From: Psychrobacter pacificensis
Lineage (GTDB): Bacteria > Pseudomonadota > Gammaproteobacteria > Pseudomonadales > Moraxellaceae
Length of the DNA: 64,000 nucleotides
Reading direction: 5' to 3'
Assembly: GCF_900101915.1 (NCBI RefSeq)
Contig: NZ_FNAL01000005.1
Location: forward strand, 62,001 to 126,000
This document shows, piece by piece, positions 36,931-46,267 of the stretch. Position numbers and translations under genes: made by a program. The first letter of the stretch is position 1. Each line of letters opens with the position of its first letter. A model generated the notes under the pieces. The model ran no database searches. It was not told where the DNA came from and was given only the letters and a program-made list of their open reading frames with translations.

Positions 36931-37329
36931 ATGAAAAGATTAGCACTTGCAGCATTGATGACAACTTTTGCTCTTACTGGTTGTTCTACTATGGACATGG
37001 ACAATGAACGTACAATGGTTGTAGAAGGACAGCCTATGAACGTCAAAGTGGTAAATATTCCAAGTTTTGAAGTAGAAATCGCACCGCGTAAAGCAGTTTG
37101 TGACCTGACTGCAACAGACGGTACGATGGTTGAATCACAGTGCCTACAGTATCGCCAAACTTATCAGAAAAACTACACCACTTTAAGTGGTAACATTCAA
37201 GGTTTCACTTATGAGCCAAACTACCGTTATGTATTAGATGTACGCCAAGAAGCAGTCACTGCTGAAGGATCTAATGTGGTCAAACCAGTTTGGATTTTAA
37301 ATGAAGTCGTTTCAAAAACTGCTGAATAG
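36931..37329 (+). CDS. DUF4377-type lipoprotein
   Basis: A 132-residue lipoprotein: basic start MKRLALAALM, hydrophobic core and lipobox LTGC with the lipidated Cys at residue 18. Asp-containing residues (STMDMDNE) follow the Cys. The mature part has CLQYRQTYQKNYTTLSGNIQ followed by GFTYEPNYRYVLDVRQE, the pattern of DUF4377 domains seen in heat-shock/META-associated lipoproteins, with two further Cys (CDLT, CLQY) that could form a disulfide. Function unknown. It has its own upstream region and a strong terminator, so it is a single-gene unit. Confidence 0.8.
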   Translation: MKRLALAALMTTFALTGCSTMDMDNERTMVVEGQPMNVKVVNIPSFEVEIAPRKAVCDLTATDGTMVESQCLQYRQTYQKNYTTLSGNIQGFTYEPNYRYVLDVRQEAVTAEGSNVVKPVWILNEVVSKTAE

Positions 37330-37355
37330 TACAGCTTGCAAGTATACAACTAATA

Positions 37356-37385
37356 AAAAGGCCGCTAATATATAGCGGCCTTTTT
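37356..37385. terminator. Bidirectional terminator between the lipoprotein and sdaA genes
   Basis: AAAAAGGCCGCTA (37356-37368) and TAGCGGCCTTTTT (37373-37385) form a 13-bp perfect stem between convergent genes. Confidence 0.9.
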
Positions 37386-37448
37386 ATTGATACTATATCT
37401 GCTGCTATGATGAGATAGCGTGGTTAAAGGTAACATTTATCAATTGCA

Positions 37449-38882
37449 TTAACATTGACTGTAGTTAACACTAACGCCGCGCATCGCAGTAGGAATTCTA
37501 TTATCAGCATAGACAGCTAGGCCACCACGAGCGGTCTCTTTATATTTATCAGACATATCAGCACCTGTCTGCTTCATAGTTTCTATAGCCTTATCCAAAG
37601 AGACGAAGTGCTGGCCATTTCCTCTACAGGCTAAACGTGCTGCGTTGATAGCTTTGACCGCCCCCATGGCATTGCGCTCGATGCAAGGCACCTGCACCAG
37701 TCCACCAATAGGGTCGCAGGTTAGACCTAAATTATGCTCAATACCGATTTCTGCCGCATTTAAGCATTTAGCTGGTGTCCCATTCATGATCTCTGCTAAT
37801 GCAGAACCTGCCATAGCACATGCCGATCCAACCTCGCCTTGGCAGCCGACTTCAGCACCAGAGATGGAAGCGTTTTGCTTGATTAGGCTACCGATAGCGG
37901 TGGCGTTCAATAAAAACTTGCGGACACCATCTTGGCTATAGTTAGGTAAAAAATCACGATAGTAGTGCAATACTGCAGGAATAATACCTGCTGCGCCATT
38001 GGTGGGTGCGGTCACAACTTTGCCGCCATTGGCGTTTTCTTCATTGACGGCGAGCGCGTACAAGTCTACCCAGTCCATGGCGGCCAATTTGTCATTGTTG
38101 GTGATAGGTTGGTCTTTTTCCGCAGACAGCTGCCTGTGCAAATCTTGTGCGCGGCGTTTGACATCCAAGCCACCTGGCAAAATACCGCCATTTTCACAGC
38201 CTTGCTTAACACAATCTTGCATGACCTCCCAAATACTATCTAGGTAGGCAAACACTGTCTCTTTGTCATGGAAGTGGCATTCATTGGCCAGTACTAATTC
38301 GCTGATGCTCAAATCATACTGACGACATTGTTCTAGTAGTTCTGCTGCATTATTAAAAGGATAAGGAACGCTATCGATCGTTGGGCTGGCATGATCTTCA
38401 TCTGGATCGGTGGCATCTTCTTTATTGATGACAAAACCACCACCAATCGAATAGTAGGTCTGCTGATAACGAATACCGTCAGTCGATATAGCACGAAGCG
38501 TCAATGCGTTAGGGTGATAGGGCAGGACAGTATCGTCGTACCAATAAATATCCTGCTCTGTATCAAATGCAATCGTGTGAATACCTGACACATTTAATGT
38601 CTTGCCAGAAAAAATAGGAGAAAGATAGCTGCTGGTCATACGTGTATCGATGGTGCTAGGTGTATGGCCAAGTAACCCTAACAATATGGCAGTATCTGTT
38701 GCGTGCCCTTTTCCTGTCGCCGCCAAAGAGCCATAAAGCTCGATTTCAATCTTTGCGATAGCCGTCAGTTCCATTTGCTTGGTCAATGAGTCTAAAAATA
38801 AATTGGCTGCCACCATTGGTCCCACTGTATGTGAGCTCGATGGACCAATGCCGATTTTAAATAAATCAAAAATACTAATCAT
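37449..38882 (-). CDS. sdaA: L-serine ammonia-lyase, iron-sulfur type, single chain
   Basis: Converts L-serine to pyruvate and ammonia using a [4Fe-4S] cluster. The 477 residues contain both domains in one chain: the beta domain starts MISIFDLFKIGIGPSSSHT, and the alpha domain has GKVVTAPTNGAAGIIPAVL near 288, SGAEVGCQGEVGSACAMAG near 342-360 and GLTCDPIGGLVQVPCIERN near 385-403, giving the cluster cysteines. The family is SdaA/SdaB/TdcG; I cannot assign the paralog. It is transcribed alone, divergent from the permease at 39431. Confidence 0.94.
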   Translation of the reverse strand: MISIFDLFKIGIGPSSSHTVGPMVAANLFLDSLTKQMELTAIAKIEIELYGSLAATGKGHATDTAILLGLLGHTPSTIDTRMTSSYLSPIFSGKTLNVSGIHTIAFDTEQDIYWYDDTVLPYHPNALTLRAISTDGIRYQQTYYSIGGGFVINKEDATDPDEDHASPTIDSVPYPFNNAAELLEQCRQYDLSISELVLANECHFHDKETVFAYLDSIWEVMQDCVKQGCENGGILPGGLDVKRRAQDLHRQLSAEKDQPITNNDKLAAMDWVDLYALAVNEENANGGKVVTAPTNGAAGIIPAVLHYYRDFLPNYSQDGVRKFLLNATAIGSLIKQNASISGAEVGCQGEVGSACAMAGSALAEIMNGTPAKCLNAAEIGIEHNLGLTCDPIGGLVQVPCIERNAMGAVKAINAARLACRGNGQHFVSLDKAIETMKQTGADMSDKYKETARGGLAVYADNRIPTAMRGVSVNYSQC

Positions 38883-39430
38883 AATGAGTTACCGAAAATT
38901 CAAAGGCTTGAACAATTGTGATAATTGCCTTGAGCGCTTTTATTGAAAATATAATAGGCAGTCGTCACTCTCAAGGCCCACTACAGAAGACTTGTGAGCG
39001 ACCGTCTATAAAAATATTGCTATTAAAGAGTACAGATGGTGACTGAATAATCACTTTTATTTGTTTTGAAACTCCGCTATCATGCTCGGAGTTAACGACT
39101 ATGTAACATCCTGTAAGTTAATATCGCTATTAAATAGGCTGGTTGGCAGAAGAGCAAACGTGCTTTTGATCACACAGCATCTTTGGTTATACATAGTGAT
39201 CCAATACAACCAGCCAAGAACTGGCTATCATACCAAATAATACTTTTGGTTTGTCATATTACAACATAAATGAATGAATTGGGATGATATATTATCGATA
39301 GAAGACGATAGTGCTTATTTATATTGTTTACGACTTCTATCGCGTTCGCTACTATCCCCCCAATTTCGCACCGTTTTTACTTTTTCCATTATTTTAGCCT
39401 ATTACCTCAGCTCACATAGGACAAGCGCGC
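38883..39430. other. Divergent region between sdaA and the permease gene, with a hairpin
   Basis: These 548 bp hold no gene. AACTCCG at 39070-39076 pairs with CGGAGTT at 39087-39093 (10-base loop, no T-run), a possible operator or leader hairpin of the permease. A C6 run lies near 39356. Neither is proven functional. Confidence 0.4.
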
Positions 39431-40879
39431 ATGCCATCTCAAAAAGACCCATCACCAGCTTCAGACAACAGCGCTCAAAATCAGTCAGCTCACAATGCAT
39501 TGGAAGCTGCAGGTATTGATTCAGCAGCCATCAGTTATCCGCACAATCCAGATTTTGAAAATGGTCGCTGGTTTCCGACATGGCGACCTTACAAAGGTGA
39601 TTTGGATCGTGATCCAGTGGGTATCAATGATTATTTGCCACCGTCAAAGAGTGTATTACTTGGTATACAACATACATTTGCCATGTTTGGTGCGACCGTC
39701 CTTGCGCCATTATTGATGGGATTTGACCCTAACTTAGCCATTTTGATGTCTGGTATCTGTACGGTGATGTTCTTTATGATCACGGGTGGGCGTATGCCAA
39801 GCTACTTGGGATCAAGCTTTGCTTTTATTGGTCCAGTGATTGCGGTAACTGCGTATGCAGGGGCAGGGTTCAATGCCAATTTGAATGTCGCGCTAGGCGG
39901 TATCATGGCCTGCGGTATCATTTATGCGCTGATTGGCCTGTTAGTGATGAAAACAGGCACTGGCTGGATTGAGCGCTTGATGCCGCCTATCGTCACCGGT
40001 GCTATTGTCATGATTATTGGTCTTAATTTGGCACCAGTTACTATCCAAGGGGTTTCTGCCAACCAATTTGATGCTTGGATGGCTACGTTGACCGTACTAC
40101 TCATCAGTGGAGTGGCGGTATTTACCCGTGGCATGTTACGTCGTTTGCTGCTACTCGTGGGTTTGGTATTATCATACATCGCTTATTTTGTGTTGACCAA
40201 TATCCTAGGTTTTGGGACGGCAATTGATTTTAGCGCAGTCGCTGCGGCTGCATGGTTTGGTCTGCCCAGCATTCATACCCCACGCTTTGAGATGAGCGCT
40301 ATTATTCTCATTGCGCCTGTCGCCTTTATTTTGGTCGCTGAAAACTTAGGTCACTTTAAGGCAGTGGAAGGTATGACCAAGTCTCGCGTGACCCCTTATA
40401 TGGGCCGAGCATTTTTTGCCGATGGCTTGGCAACGACTTTCTCAGCAGGATTTGGCGGTACAGGTGTGACTACCTATGCTGAAAACATCGGGGTGATGGC
40501 GGTCACCAAAGTATATAGCACAACGATATTTGTCGTCGCAGGTGTGGTCGCTATTATATTAGGGTTATCACCAAAATTTGGTGCCATTATCCAAACGATA
40601 CCAGCGGCTTTATTGGGCGGCGCTTCTATCGTCGTTTTCGGTCTGATCACGATCGCTGGGATAAAAATCTGGATCGACAGCCACATTGATTTTAGTAAAA
40701 ACAGCAATCTGATCATCGCGGCAGTGACCGTAATCATGGGTACAGGTAACTTTAGCTTGCACTTAGGTGGTTTTGATTTGGGTGGTATTGGTACCGCTAC
40801 GTTGGCTGCTATCTTGCTAAATGCCTTATTTAACCAAAGTGGCGAGACCAAAACCGTGCCTTCATCGTTGGCCAAATAA
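39431..40879 (+). CDS. NCS2-family uracil/pyrimidine permease, RutG type
   Basis: A 482-residue inner-membrane transporter with about 14 hydrophobic segments. After a polar N-terminal extension of some 65 residues it reads GIQHTFAMFGATVLAPLLMG, then ITGGRMPSYLGSSFAFIGPV, WIERLMPPIVTGAIVMIIGL, APVAFILVAENLGHFKAVEG (the Glu of NCS2 substrate binding) and TTYAENIGVMAVTKVYST, all very close to E. coli RutG, closer than to UraA. No other rut gene is nearby, so it probably serves uracil (or related base) uptake rather than a Rut pathway product. ACATAGGAC precedes the ATG. Confidence 0.9.
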   Translation: MPSQKDPSPASDNSAQNQSAHNALEAAGIDSAAISYPHNPDFENGRWFPTWRPYKGDLDRDPVGINDYLPPSKSVLLGIQHTFAMFGATVLAPLLMGFDPNLAILMSGICTVMFFMITGGRMPSYLGSSFAFIGPVIAVTAYAGAGFNANLNVALGGIMACGIIYALIGLLVMKTGTGWIERLMPPIVTGAIVMIIGLNLAPVTIQGVSANQFDAWMATLTVLLISGVAVFTRGMLRRLLLLVGLVLSYIAYFVLTNILGFGTAIDFSAVAAAAWFGLPSIHTPRFEMSAIILIAPVAFILVAENLGHFKAVEGMTKSRVTPYMGRAFFADGLATTFSAGFGGTGVTTYAENIGVMAVTKVYSTTIFVVAGVVAIILGLSPKFGAIIQTIPAALLGGASIVVFGLITIAGIKIWIDSHIDFSKNSNLIIAAVTVIMGTGNFSLHLGGFDLGGIGTATLAAILLNALFNQSGETKTVPSSLAK

Positions 40880-40955
40880 TCAATCTGTCAGTTGTTTGAG
40901 TCTTAAATATTGAGACAAGTTAAAAAGGCTTTATCAGTGTATTTACAGCGTCAAC

Positions 40956-40993
40956 AAAAAGCGCCCATGCTATGAATAGTATGGGCGCTTTTT
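40956..40993. terminator. Bidirectional terminator between the permease and EamA transporter genes
   Basis: AAAAAGCGCCCATGCTAT pairs with ATAGTATGGGCGCTTTTT around a GA loop, with one mismatch. It lies between convergent genes. Confidence 0.9.
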
Positions 40994-41034
40994 ATTAAAT
41001 GTCTGCGTGAGACAATCGTATCAATACTACTTAA

Positions 41035-41967
41035 TTACTTATAGTCTCGCATATAAAACCTTGAAAAAAATCGATAGCGGCGTAGGGCGCGTGGTTTTGG
41101 TTTTAAGGAGCCTAAGTAGATTGCAAGCATGGTCAATAACGCGCCGCCCCATTGTAAGCTGTTGATAGGTTTGTCCAGCCAGCTATAATCAATGACAAGT
41201 GCTGCAATAGGCTCAGTTAATAGTAACAAACCAGTCAGTGCCAGAGACAACTTAGGAATAGAATAAGCAATCAGACCCCATGCCAAACACTGCATCACTG
41301 TGCCGTAGATAAGCACCCAACCAATCTCCGACCATGTGTTGGGCAAGATATGACCTGTATCGAATATAAACATAGGCACAATCATGGCTAAGACACCGCC
41401 TATGCTAATCAATTGCATCAGCATAAATATCGGTGTCGGTTCGGTATCATGTGTCTTTCGAATAAAAGTCATGGAAGCTGCCAGCATCGCGCCCGATACG
41501 ATGCCTGTGACAAACCCCCAAGTAGCAGCGGTATTGTGTGCAAATTCAGGGCTGCCTATCATTGCAACGCCCAGCATCGCTAAAAATAAACTGATGACCT
41601 GCACAATCGATTGGCGCTCATTAAAATATAAAAATCCAATCGCTGCCAAGAAAAAGATTTGTAAACTATTGAGCAGAGTTGAAATACCAGGACCCACAGC
41701 ATAAATACTCTCGTGCCAAAGCGCCAAGTCTAATCCTAAAAATGCACCTGACAATAAACCATAAAAAATAGCACGTTTTGATTGTGGCATCTGTTGGCGC
41801 ATCACCTTGGCTAAAATCGTAAAGACAATACCTGAAATGGCCAGTCGCCAAAATGACATCGCCCAGCCACCGATATCGACGTGAGCGACAATCAGACTGC
41901 CCAGCCCGAAGATAATACAACCGATAACTAGGCTAATAGGGGCAGCGCGTGAAGAAGCAGTCGCCAT
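41035..41967 (-). CDS. EamA/DMT-superfamily transporter
   Basis: A 310-residue inner-membrane protein with ten predicted hydrophobic helices in two EamA repeats. It starts ISLVIGCIIFGLGSLIVAHV, has AIFYGLLSGAFLGLDLALWH near 90, and in the second repeat GFVTGIVSGAMLAASMTFIR and LTGLLLLTEPIAALVIDY. Such proteins often export amino acids or other metabolites; the substrate cannot be predicted. Its basic C-terminus (KPKPRALRRYRFFSRFYMRD) lies in the cytoplasm by the positive-inside rule. Single gene, convergent with the permease. Confidence 0.87.
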   Translation of the reverse strand: MATASSRAAPISLVIGCIIFGLGSLIVAHVDIGGWAMSFWRLAISGIVFTILAKVMRQQMPQSKRAIFYGLLSGAFLGLDLALWHESIYAVGPGISTLLNSLQIFFLAAIGFLYFNERQSIVQVISLFLAMLGVAMIGSPEFAHNTAATWGFVTGIVSGAMLAASMTFIRKTHDTEPTPIFMLMQLISIGGVLAMIVPMFIFDTGHILPNTWSEIGWVLIYGTVMQCLAWGLIAYSIPKLSLALTGLLLLTEPIAALVIDYSWLDKPINSLQWGGALLTMLAIYLGSLKPKPRALRRYRFFSRFYMRDYK

Positions 41968-42328
41968 AAAACGTCCTTATATTATTATTTTTATGGTCCT
42001 AGACCAATGTGAGGGTTAGCCAAAGCCCTATTGTCGTGGTTTTAAGCAAAAAATAAAATGGCAAAACCAAAATTTATTCTGGTTATTAGATAGATCGTTG
42101 CTGTAGATAATTTATTAAACCAAATAGTACGAAAAAGTCTCGTAGGCAGTAGAACCATCTTGTGACCTTACTCACACGATAATGCTTGTACAACAGCGCT
42201 TATATAATCGAGTCACATCCTTACAGGAATGATATTGGCTCTGATATTGCAATTTGTTAGTCTAGTACTCATAAAATCACCAGTCATGATTCGCTATATC
42301 AAACAATATTATTTGCCTAGGTTTGCTT
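41968..42328. other. Divergent region between the EamA transporter and WG-repeat genes
   Basis: 361 bp without a gene. I see no convincing promoter, RNA or repeat. Confidence 0.4.
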
Positions 42329-43354
42329 ATGCTTCGACATTTTATGTCAAAAATACAACCAAATGTGACCTCTTGTTTGCCTCTAAAAATATCGCAATTT
42401 AGCTTTGCGATAGGTATCGTCTCTAGTGCATTTTTTTTAATGCCTAGCGCCCAAGCGGCCAGTTGCAAGCTCCCCAAAAGCTACTATAAAAATGTCTCTT
42501 GTACATCTACTAGCGGCTATTTTTTAGCAATCAAAGATTTTGGTGCGCCAGTCGCTCTGATTGACAGCAAAGGTAAAAGGGTCGTTGATTTATCACGCTA
42601 TCAGAAAGTCGATGCCGACAAGATATCGGGCGGGCTACTACCTGTATTGCGCAACAGTCGGGTCGGTTATCTCAATATGCAGGGACGCGAAGTCGTGCCT
42701 GCAATGTACGATATGCTCACAGGAAATCAAGGGTGGGCGCGTCCAGTATCTGAAGGACGTATCGTCGTAAAAAAAGATGGTAACTACGGTGTTATCAATA
42801 CCTCCAACAGCACGGTTGTCTCGTTTTCAGCATCGATTGACGAGATCGATGATTATCGTAATGGGAGGGCGCGCGTCCGTAAAAACAGTGTGATAAGTTG
42901 GTTAGATAAAAATGGTAATGCAACGCGTGATCCAAATGCTCAGGATAATAGTCAGTCGGTTAAAAAATCCACAGCTTCTACTAACAATACGTCATCACAA
43001 TCAAGACAACCTGCACCTACACGTTTTACGACATTACAATCACGTCAGCAAGATGGAAAATGGGGCTTCGTTGACGACAACGACGTCACGATGATTACCT
43101 ATTCGTTCGATGAAGTCCGTCCATTCTCTGAAGGATTAGCGGGCGTTCGTATCGGAGAGGAGTGGGGCTTTGTTAATCTGGGCGGTGAGCTAGTGATTCC
43201 TTTTCGCTTCACTAGTGATGGGGTATTAACTGATGATAATTATAAGGGTCAACCCTCATTTGTATTTACAGGTGGTAAGGCATGGATCGGCAATTTAAAA
43301 AACGGCAATAAAATGTGCATCAATAAAGAAGGCACAGGTGTCAGCTGCGATTAG
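42329..43354 (+). CDS. Secreted WG-repeat protein
   Basis: A 341-residue exported protein. The N-terminal region ends in a hydrophobic core (FAIGIVSSAFFLMPSAQA) and a likely signal peptidase site AQA-AS near residue 46. The mature part has WG/KWG beta repeats: VGYLNMQGREVVPAMYD, DGNYGVINTSN, DGKWGFVDDND and EEWGFVNLGGELVIP, split by a Ser/Gln/Thr-rich linker near 205-235. Several start codons are in frame (TTG 42323, ATG 42329, ATG 42344); the last gives a more typical signal length. WG repeats are thought to serve binding; no specific function can be given. Two Cys pairs lie at the ends. Confidence 0.8.
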   Translation: MLRHFMSKIQPNVTSCLPLKISQFSFAIGIVSSAFFLMPSAQAASCKLPKSYYKNVSCTSTSGYFLAIKDFGAPVALIDSKGKRVVDLSRYQKVDADKISGGLLPVLRNSRVGYLNMQGREVVPAMYDMLTGNQGWARPVSEGRIVVKKDGNYGVINTSNSTVVSFSASIDEIDDYRNGRARVRKNSVISWLDKNGNATRDPNAQDNSQSVKKSTASTNNTSSQSRQPAPTRFTTLQSRQQDGKWGFVDDNDVTMITYSFDEVRPFSEGLAGVRIGEEWGFVNLGGELVIPFRFTSDGVLTDDNYKGQPSFVFTGGKAWIGNLKNGNKMCINKEGTGVSCD

Positions 43355-43388
43355 CGTTATATCCATAATCTATAATTGGTATACAACG

Positions 43389-43438
43389 AAAAAGAGTGTA
43401 AACCCTATTCGTTATCGATAGGGTTTACACTCTTTTTT
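43389..43438. terminator. Bidirectional terminator between the WG-repeat and hydrolase genes
   Basis: An about 20-bp perfect stem, AAAAAGAGTGTAAACCCTAT with ATAGGGTTTACACTCTTTTT, flanks a nine-base loop. One of the strongest hairpins in the window. Confidence 0.93.
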
Positions 43439-43465
43439 ATGGCTAGTGTTACTATAGGCGAATAG

Positions 43466-44515
43466 CTATTTTTCTAACAAATGATTGCTAATCAAATCGA
43501 CCATATAAGGCTGATAATATTCTGGAATATCATGCGCCATACCTTCGATTAAATGAAACTTGGCATTAGGAATGGTTTTTGCCACCACTCGACCTTGTGA
43601 CGCCGGTAGCAGTCCGTCAGCGCTACCATGTAAGACAATCGTTGGTGCTTTGACTTGCTTACTAAAGCGGCTGATAGAGCCTGATGCCAAGATAGCATTG
43701 AGCTGCTGCACCGTACCGAGGGGGTGAAAATTGCGTTGATAGCGGATTTTGGCAATTTCACGTACCATGCGCACATTGACGTGACCTGGTGTGCCAACCG
43801 TTTTCATAAACCAGACACTATGGCGTACGATATCACGCTCAGAGTGGCTCTCTGGACGATTGATAAGGGTGTATAGCTGCTTAGGTCTTGGCGGTTTTAA
43901 AAATGCTCGATTGGTCGTGGTAAACATAAGCGCCATACGCTGTACCAAGCTTGGATAACGTGCCGCCACAATTTGAGCAATCATCCCGCCCATAGAGGCA
44001 CCAAGCAGATGCGTTTTGCCAAGCTTTAGCGCCTTGATCAAACGGGCGGTGTCTTCTGCCATGTCAGTCAAGTTATAAGCCACCTGAGTTCTTTTGTTCG
44101 ATAAACCCGTTTGTAGGCGTACCATCATTTTGAGCTGGTTGATACGCGGTAGGCCCTCGATCTGTACTTTAGAAGACAGGCCAATATCACGATTGTCAAA
44201 ACGGATCACAAAAAAACCAGCATCAATAAAGCGCTTAATAAAATTGTCTGGCCAAAATATCATTTGCGAACCCAGTCCCATGATCATCAGTAGGGGCGGA
44301 TTATTAGGGTTGCCACCTGCTTCGACACACAACTCTATACCATCACCAATATCAATCATCGCTTGATGAAGGTGTTGGCTAAGATCGGAGTCGCGCCACT
44401 GATGTTCCCCAAACCGTTGCCATTCAGGAGTAGGGTAAAAGTCTAGAGTATTGTCTAAACTGGTATCTGACGTTTCCGGCAATTTGGCACTATTAATGTC
44501 ATTTGATGTTGTCAT
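43466..44515 (-). CDS. Alpha/beta-fold hydrolase
   Basis: A 349-residue hydrolase with PPLLMIMGLGSQMIFWPDNF near 74-93 (oxyanion region), FDNRDIGLSS near 109, the nucleophile elbow LLGASMGGMIAQIVAAR near 170-186 (GxSxG with Ser at about 174) and the late VLHGSADGLLPASQG and EGMAHDIPEYY, giving the acid and the His. The catalytic triad therefore appears complete. The first 50 residues are polar and variable. The substrate (ester, lactone or other) is unknown. The rubredoxin gene lies 27 bp upstream on the same strand, so they may be co-transcribed. Confidence 0.87.
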   Translation of the reverse strand: MTTSNDINSAKLPETSDTSLDNTLDFYPTPEWQRFGEHQWRDSDLSQHLHQAMIDIGDGIELCVEAGGNPNNPPLLMIMGLGSQMIFWPDNFIKRFIDAGFFVIRFDNRDIGLSSKVQIEGLPRINQLKMMVRLQTGLSNKRTQVAYNLTDMAEDTARLIKALKLGKTHLLGASMGGMIAQIVAARYPSLVQRMALMFTTTNRAFLKPPRPKQLYTLINRPESHSERDIVRHSVWFMKTVGTPGHVNVRMVREIAKIRYQRNFHPLGTVQQLNAILASGSISRFSKQVKAPTIVLHGSADGLLPASQGRVVAKTIPNAKFHLIEGMAHDIPEYYQPYMVDLISNHLLEK

Positions 44516-44542
44516 GAAGTGTCCTAATTAGAGGGTCATCTA

Positions 44543-44707
44543 CTACAGCTCAAGCATCTCAAAATCAAGCTTGCCGACACCGCACTCAGGGCAGGTCCAG
44601 TCATCAGGGATGTCTTCCCATTTGGTGCCAGGGGCAATACCTTCTTCAGGGCAGCCAAGCGCTTCGTCATAGATCCAGCCGCAGACAATACATTCATAAC
44701 GTTTCAT
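44543..44707 (-). CDS. rubA: Rubredoxin
   Basis: A 54-residue one-iron electron carrier. The minus strand starts [20 protein letters not shown] and ends [13 protein letters not shown]. The four iron ligands are in CxxC pairs at C6/C9 and C39/C42, and the Trp and Tyr of the core ([21 protein letters not shown]) are present. Rubredoxins pass electrons to alkane hydroxylases, oxidoreductases or reductive stress enzymes; no such partner and no rubredoxin reductase is nearby. It lies 27 bp before the alpha/beta hydrolase gene. The symbol follows the general name for this protein. Confidence 0.95.
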   Translation of the reverse strand: MKRYECIVCGWIYDEALGCPEEGIAPGTKWEDIPDDWTCPECGVGKLDFEMLEL

Positions 44708-45056
44708 AAATAGTCCTATCGATCATTACCAGTGTCACAGTGCGCCATAAACGCTTATATTTCGTATTACAGTCATTATATTAGACGGTAAAAGCGCACG
44801 TAGTTTAGCATATAACCGTTATTTTCATAGTTAAGTTTACACTTGTATATTGAGATGAAATTGGCTTTTATCAAGTCCATCATCTGTACCATTGTACCGA
44901 AGCGAAGTACGATCTTGGGCTATAAGCCGCCACGAAAAAGCCAATCATGCTATAATAACGGCCGCTAAATTGACACTGTCAGCCATAATTGCCTGCTGAT
45001 CTATCAGTGTCTAACTATTGTCCAAGCCATATAACATATACAAGCTAAGGGTTTTC
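44708..45056. other. Divergent region between rubredoxin and apt
   Basis: 349 bp without a gene. It contains a possible apt promoter (44948-44956). The rubredoxin side is AT-rich but no clear promoter could be placed. Confidence 0.45.
44948..44956 (+). promoter_or_regulatory. Candidate extended -10 promoter of apt
   Basis: TGCTATAAT matches an extended -10 (TGn plus perfect TATAAT) about 100 bp before the apt ATG. No good -35 is at the right distance, as is usual for this class. Confidence 0.45.
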
Positions 45057-45623
45057 ATGAGTATTAACGCCGCCACATCTGCCACTACCGAAAATGAGAC
45101 GACTCCAATGCTCAATACAGACCATCCGTTTTGGCAGATTATTCGCACAGTACCAGACTTTCCAAAAGTCGGCATTGATTTTTATGATATTACCCCGTTA
45201 CTGCGCAGTCATATTGATGCTGTCATTGATGCGCTGCTTGCCGCGTTGCCAGAGGGACTGATGGATGAGGTGGATTGCTTAGGGGCTGTTGAAGCACGTG
45301 GATTTGTATTTGCCAGTATGCTGGCAGGAAGATTGGGTAAGGGTATGATCTTGCTCCGCAAACCAGGTAAACTGCCACCACCTGTCGCTAATAAAGCATA
45401 TGCGCTTGAGTATGGCAAAGACACGCTTGAGATGCAAAATAATTTGCCACCTGAACGTGTATTACTGGTCGATGATATCTTGGCGACTGGAGGCACATTG
45501 ACGACCGCTTATGAGTTATGCCAGTCAGCCGATCATACGGTGGTCGGCGCATTAGTTTTATTAGATTTGGTTGAGCTACATGGCGAGTTCCCAGTACCTG
45601 TCTATACGGTATTAAAGGCGTAA
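45057..45623 (+). CDS. apt: Adenine phosphoribosyltransferase
   Basis: Apt salvages adenine to AMP with PRPP. The 188 residues contain RTVPDFPKVGIDFYDITPLL near 30-49, LGAVEARGFVFASMLAGRLG near 80, GMILLRKPGKLPPPV and the PRPP-binding loop VLLVDDILATGGTLTTAYEL near 140-159. The frame is open from a TTG at 45018, but ATG at 45057 has AAGGG just upstream and gives the usual length; about 22 Thr/Ser-rich residues still precede the conserved start. Single gene with its own terminator. Confidence 0.95.
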   Translation: MSINAATSATTENETTPMLNTDHPFWQIIRTVPDFPKVGIDFYDITPLLRSHIDAVIDALLAALPEGLMDEVDCLGAVEARGFVFASMLAGRLGKGMILLRKPGKLPPPVANKAYALEYGKDTLEMQNNLPPERVLLVDDILATGGTLTTAYELCQSADHTVVGALVLLDLVELHGEFPVPVYTVLKA

Positions 45624-45654
45624 GTTTGATTGTTCAAGAGAGTTTATAGAGTAT

Positions 45655-45690
45655 AAAAAAGCGCCCTGAAAATCATCAGGGCGCTTTTTT
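45655..45690. terminator. Bidirectional terminator between apt and the adhesin-E-like gene
   Basis: AAAAAAGCGCCCTGA (45655-45669) pairs perfectly with TCAGGGCGCTTTTTT (45676-45690). Confidence 0.92.
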
Positions 45691-45709
45691 TGTGGTGAGT
45701 CTAATGATA

Positions 45710-46162
45710 TTATGATTTGTTTTGCTCATAGCTTTTACAGGCGTACTCGATCAGCGTGCGACCAACCGTCTTTGGTGTGGTGATCTTAAAGTCTTTGGTG
45801 GTCAGTATAGGCTTTTCTGATTGCCACGACTTAATGACTTTATTATCAGCACTATAATCGACGTAAGCTCTTTTATAGTAACTGAAATCTTTACAAGAAA
45901 TCAGTAATTGCTGATCGCTATGATGGATGGGTTTTTCTTTCACTGTGCTCTTATCTTTTTGCGTAGGATAGGTTCTTAGCAAAGAGACAGTGATATTTTC
46001 GACGTCTTTTTCGTCTATGATGTTGATGTCAGAGTGTTCGATAGAGTCTACATCTAAGCTAAACGTCGATCCAGAGTCGCTCTCGGTCACCTCGACCCAA
46101 TTGACCGCATGGGTGCTGGTCATTAAAACACTGCCTGCCAATAACATTGATAGCCGTTTCAT
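45710..46162 (-). CDS. Secreted surface-adhesin-E-like protein
   Basis: A 150-residue protein with a signal peptide (MKRLSMLLAGSVLMTSTHA, cut before V20). The mature part begins NWVEVTESDSGSTFSLDVDS, the usual opening of surface-adhesin-E-like domains, and has two Cys (ISCKDFSYYKRAYVDY and IEYACKSYEQ) placed as in that family. Most members are of unknown role; the name comes from protein E of Haemophilus. Adhesion is not shown here, and no lipobox is present. Single gene, about 105 bp from the transaldolase stop on the same strand. Confidence 0.7.
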   Translation of the reverse strand: MKRLSMLLAGSVLMTSTHAVNWVEVTESDSGSTFSLDVDSIEHSDINIIDEKDVENITVSLLRTYPTQKDKSTVKEKPIHHSDQQLLISCKDFSYYKRAYVDYSADNKVIKSWQSEKPILTTKDFKITTPKTVGRTLIEYACKSYEQNKS

Positions 46163-46267
46163 ACTTAAGCCTTGCTTCTTGTTATCTGAAGTCGCTCATG
46201 ATAGCCAACTTACTGTGGGCAGGCAAATATCTTTTGTGCGTTATGAGTATTGGCTGTGTCTACTTTA

